From the NCBI GenBank assembly GCA_040756715.1, contig JBFLYE010000073.1, forward strand, positions 1-7,334: 7,334 nt of DNA. Direction: 5' to 3'. Origin of the DNA: JBFLYE01 sp040756715 [NCBI: bacterium]. GTDB lineage: Bacteria > UBA9089 > UBA9088. The translations under genes and the position numbers were made by a program. The notes under the pieces were generated by a model. It was not told where the DNA came from and ran no database searches. It worked only from the letters and a program-made list of their open reading frames with translations. Shown in pieces: positions 6,809 through 7,334 of this stretch; positions within the stretch are counted from its first letter, which is position 1; each line of letters opens with the position of its first letter.

Positions 6809-6835
6809 CATACTACAGAACAAATACACCAATCC

Positions 6836-6864
6836 TTGCCATTTTTTAAATAAAAAATTAAAAT
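6836..6864 (+). promoter_or_regulatory. Possible promoter giving a leaderless mreD transcript
   Basis: TTGCCA (6836-6841) matches five of six -35 bases. A 17-base spacer follows, then TAAAAT (6859-6864), the same -10 hexamer and spacing as the promoter at 145-173. Transcription would start about 7 bases later, at or next to the ATG at 6871. No Shine-Dalgarno motif precedes that ATG, which fits a leaderless mRNA. The region is very A/T-rich, so a chance -10 match is a real risk. Confidence 0.45.
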
Positions 6865-6870
6865 AAATTG

Positions 6871-7311
6871 ATGTTTTTGGCAATAATTATTATCCTTGCA
6901 TTCCTTATTCAGACCTCAGGAATACTCATTCTCTTTAATACATCTTGCAACCTTCTTCTTATCACAACAATATTTGCCTCATTAAAATGTATTCCCTATA
7001 GCGCAGGTTTTTTTGGATTTTTCTGCGGCATACTTTTAGACTTGCTTGCAATAAGACATTTTGGAATAAACGCTTTGTCTTTTTCTATAATAGCAATATT
7101 GGTAAGCATTTCTTCAAAGAGGATATACCATAGGGTTTATATTATCTTTTTCCTTGTCTTTTTAGCAACTATACTTTCTGGCATTATTTCTTTATTTCTC
7201 CTTTTTCTTTTTGAAGGCTTTTTGCTTAATTTTTTTCATCTTTTAAAGGAGGGTTTGTATAATTCTATTTTTGCTTCTTTAATCTTTATTTTTATAAGAA
7301 AGAGGCTATGA
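6871..7311 (+). CDS. mreD: Rod shape-determining protein MreD
   Basis: A 146-residue, very hydrophobic inner-membrane protein, of a size typical for MreD. About five membrane segments are visible, roughly at residues 2-22, 26-40, 45-60, 68-82 and 88-118, with another near 128-142 before the basic tail RKRL. The diagnostic part is AGFFGFFCGILLDLL (45-59), with conserved glycines and Asp57, followed by HFGINALSF (63-71). MreD helps MreB, MreC, RodA and PBP2 build the lateral wall of rod-shaped cells. I chose ATG 6871 over the TTG directly before it; no ribosome-binding site is seen for either. The next gene starts inside its stop codon. mreC, normally just upstream, is absent here and the glycan operon takes its place. 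Its strong T-richness is expected for a membrane protein. Confidence 0.85.
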   Translation: MFLAIIIILAFLIQTSGILILFNTSCNLLLITTIFASLKCIPYSAGFFGFFCGILLDLLAIRHFGINALSFSIIAILVSISSKRIYHRVYIIFFLVFLATILSGIISLFLLFLFEGFLLNFFHLLKEGLYNSIFASLIFIFIRKRL

Positions 7312-7334
7312 AAAGGAAAATTTCCTCCCTCATT
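7308..7334 (+). CDS. Start of the next gene, probably mrdA (PBP2)
   Basis: Only nine codons are inside the window (MKRKISSLI). The ATG overlaps the mreD stop as ATGA, and AGAGG lies just upstream at 7301-7305. A short basic start before a membrane anchor fits penicillin-binding protein 2, which usually follows mreD. The identity rests on gene order, not on the nine residues. Confidence 0.5.

Noticed and set aside
6841-6858. A/T-only hairpin after the operon as a terminator
   Set aside because: The stem has no G-C pairs and the bases fall in the spacer of the possible mreD promoter; an intrinsic terminator is not supported.

Overview
This is an AT-rich bacterial window. AGA/AGG and ATA codons are common, and the promoters have the usual -35/-10 form. 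The right edge holds a cell-shape gene (mreD) and the first codons of its partner, so the organism is probably a rod-shaped bacterium. The base and codon habit would suit an uncultivated candidate-phylum lineage, but nothing here fixes the taxon.

Layout. (1) Positions 1-225 hold the start of a leftward gene cut by the window edge, whose first 50 residues contain a helix-turn-helix-like pattern, and a compact divergent promoter region. A strong rightward promoter has its -35 at 145-150 and -10 at 168-173. A leftward -10 lies at 176-181. A stem-loop or operator-like inverted repeat lies at 181-199. (2) Positions 226-6785 hold seven rightward genes with almost no gaps: a GT-B glycosyltransferase, a small dual-specificity phosphatase, two paralogous glycosyltransferase-like proteins, two tandem GH130 (beta-mannoside phosphorylase family) proteins, and a third copy of the glycosyltransferase-like family. 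Intergenic distances run from a 4-base overlap to 9 bases, so this is very likely one operon. (3) Positions 6786-6870 hold a four-copy heptamer repeat and a promoter-like element placed so that its transcript would begin at or next to the mreD start codon. (4) mreD follows, then the first nine codons of the next gene in an ATGA overlap, probably mrdA/PBP2.

How it may fit together. All seven operon proteins look cytosolic: no signal peptide or membrane segment is visible. The mix of sugar transferases with phosphorylase-family enzymes suggests a system that builds and takes apart a mannose-containing oligosaccharide or glycan inside the cell. One GH130 keeps the usual basic and histidine residues of a phosphorylase. 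The other keeps the catalytic Asp but has lost them. A phosphatase in the same operon adds a possible dephosphorylation step. The substrate, linkage and product are not readable from sequence. The most unusual parts are the triplicated glycosyltransferase-like family, the mismatched GH130 pair and the embedded phosphatase.
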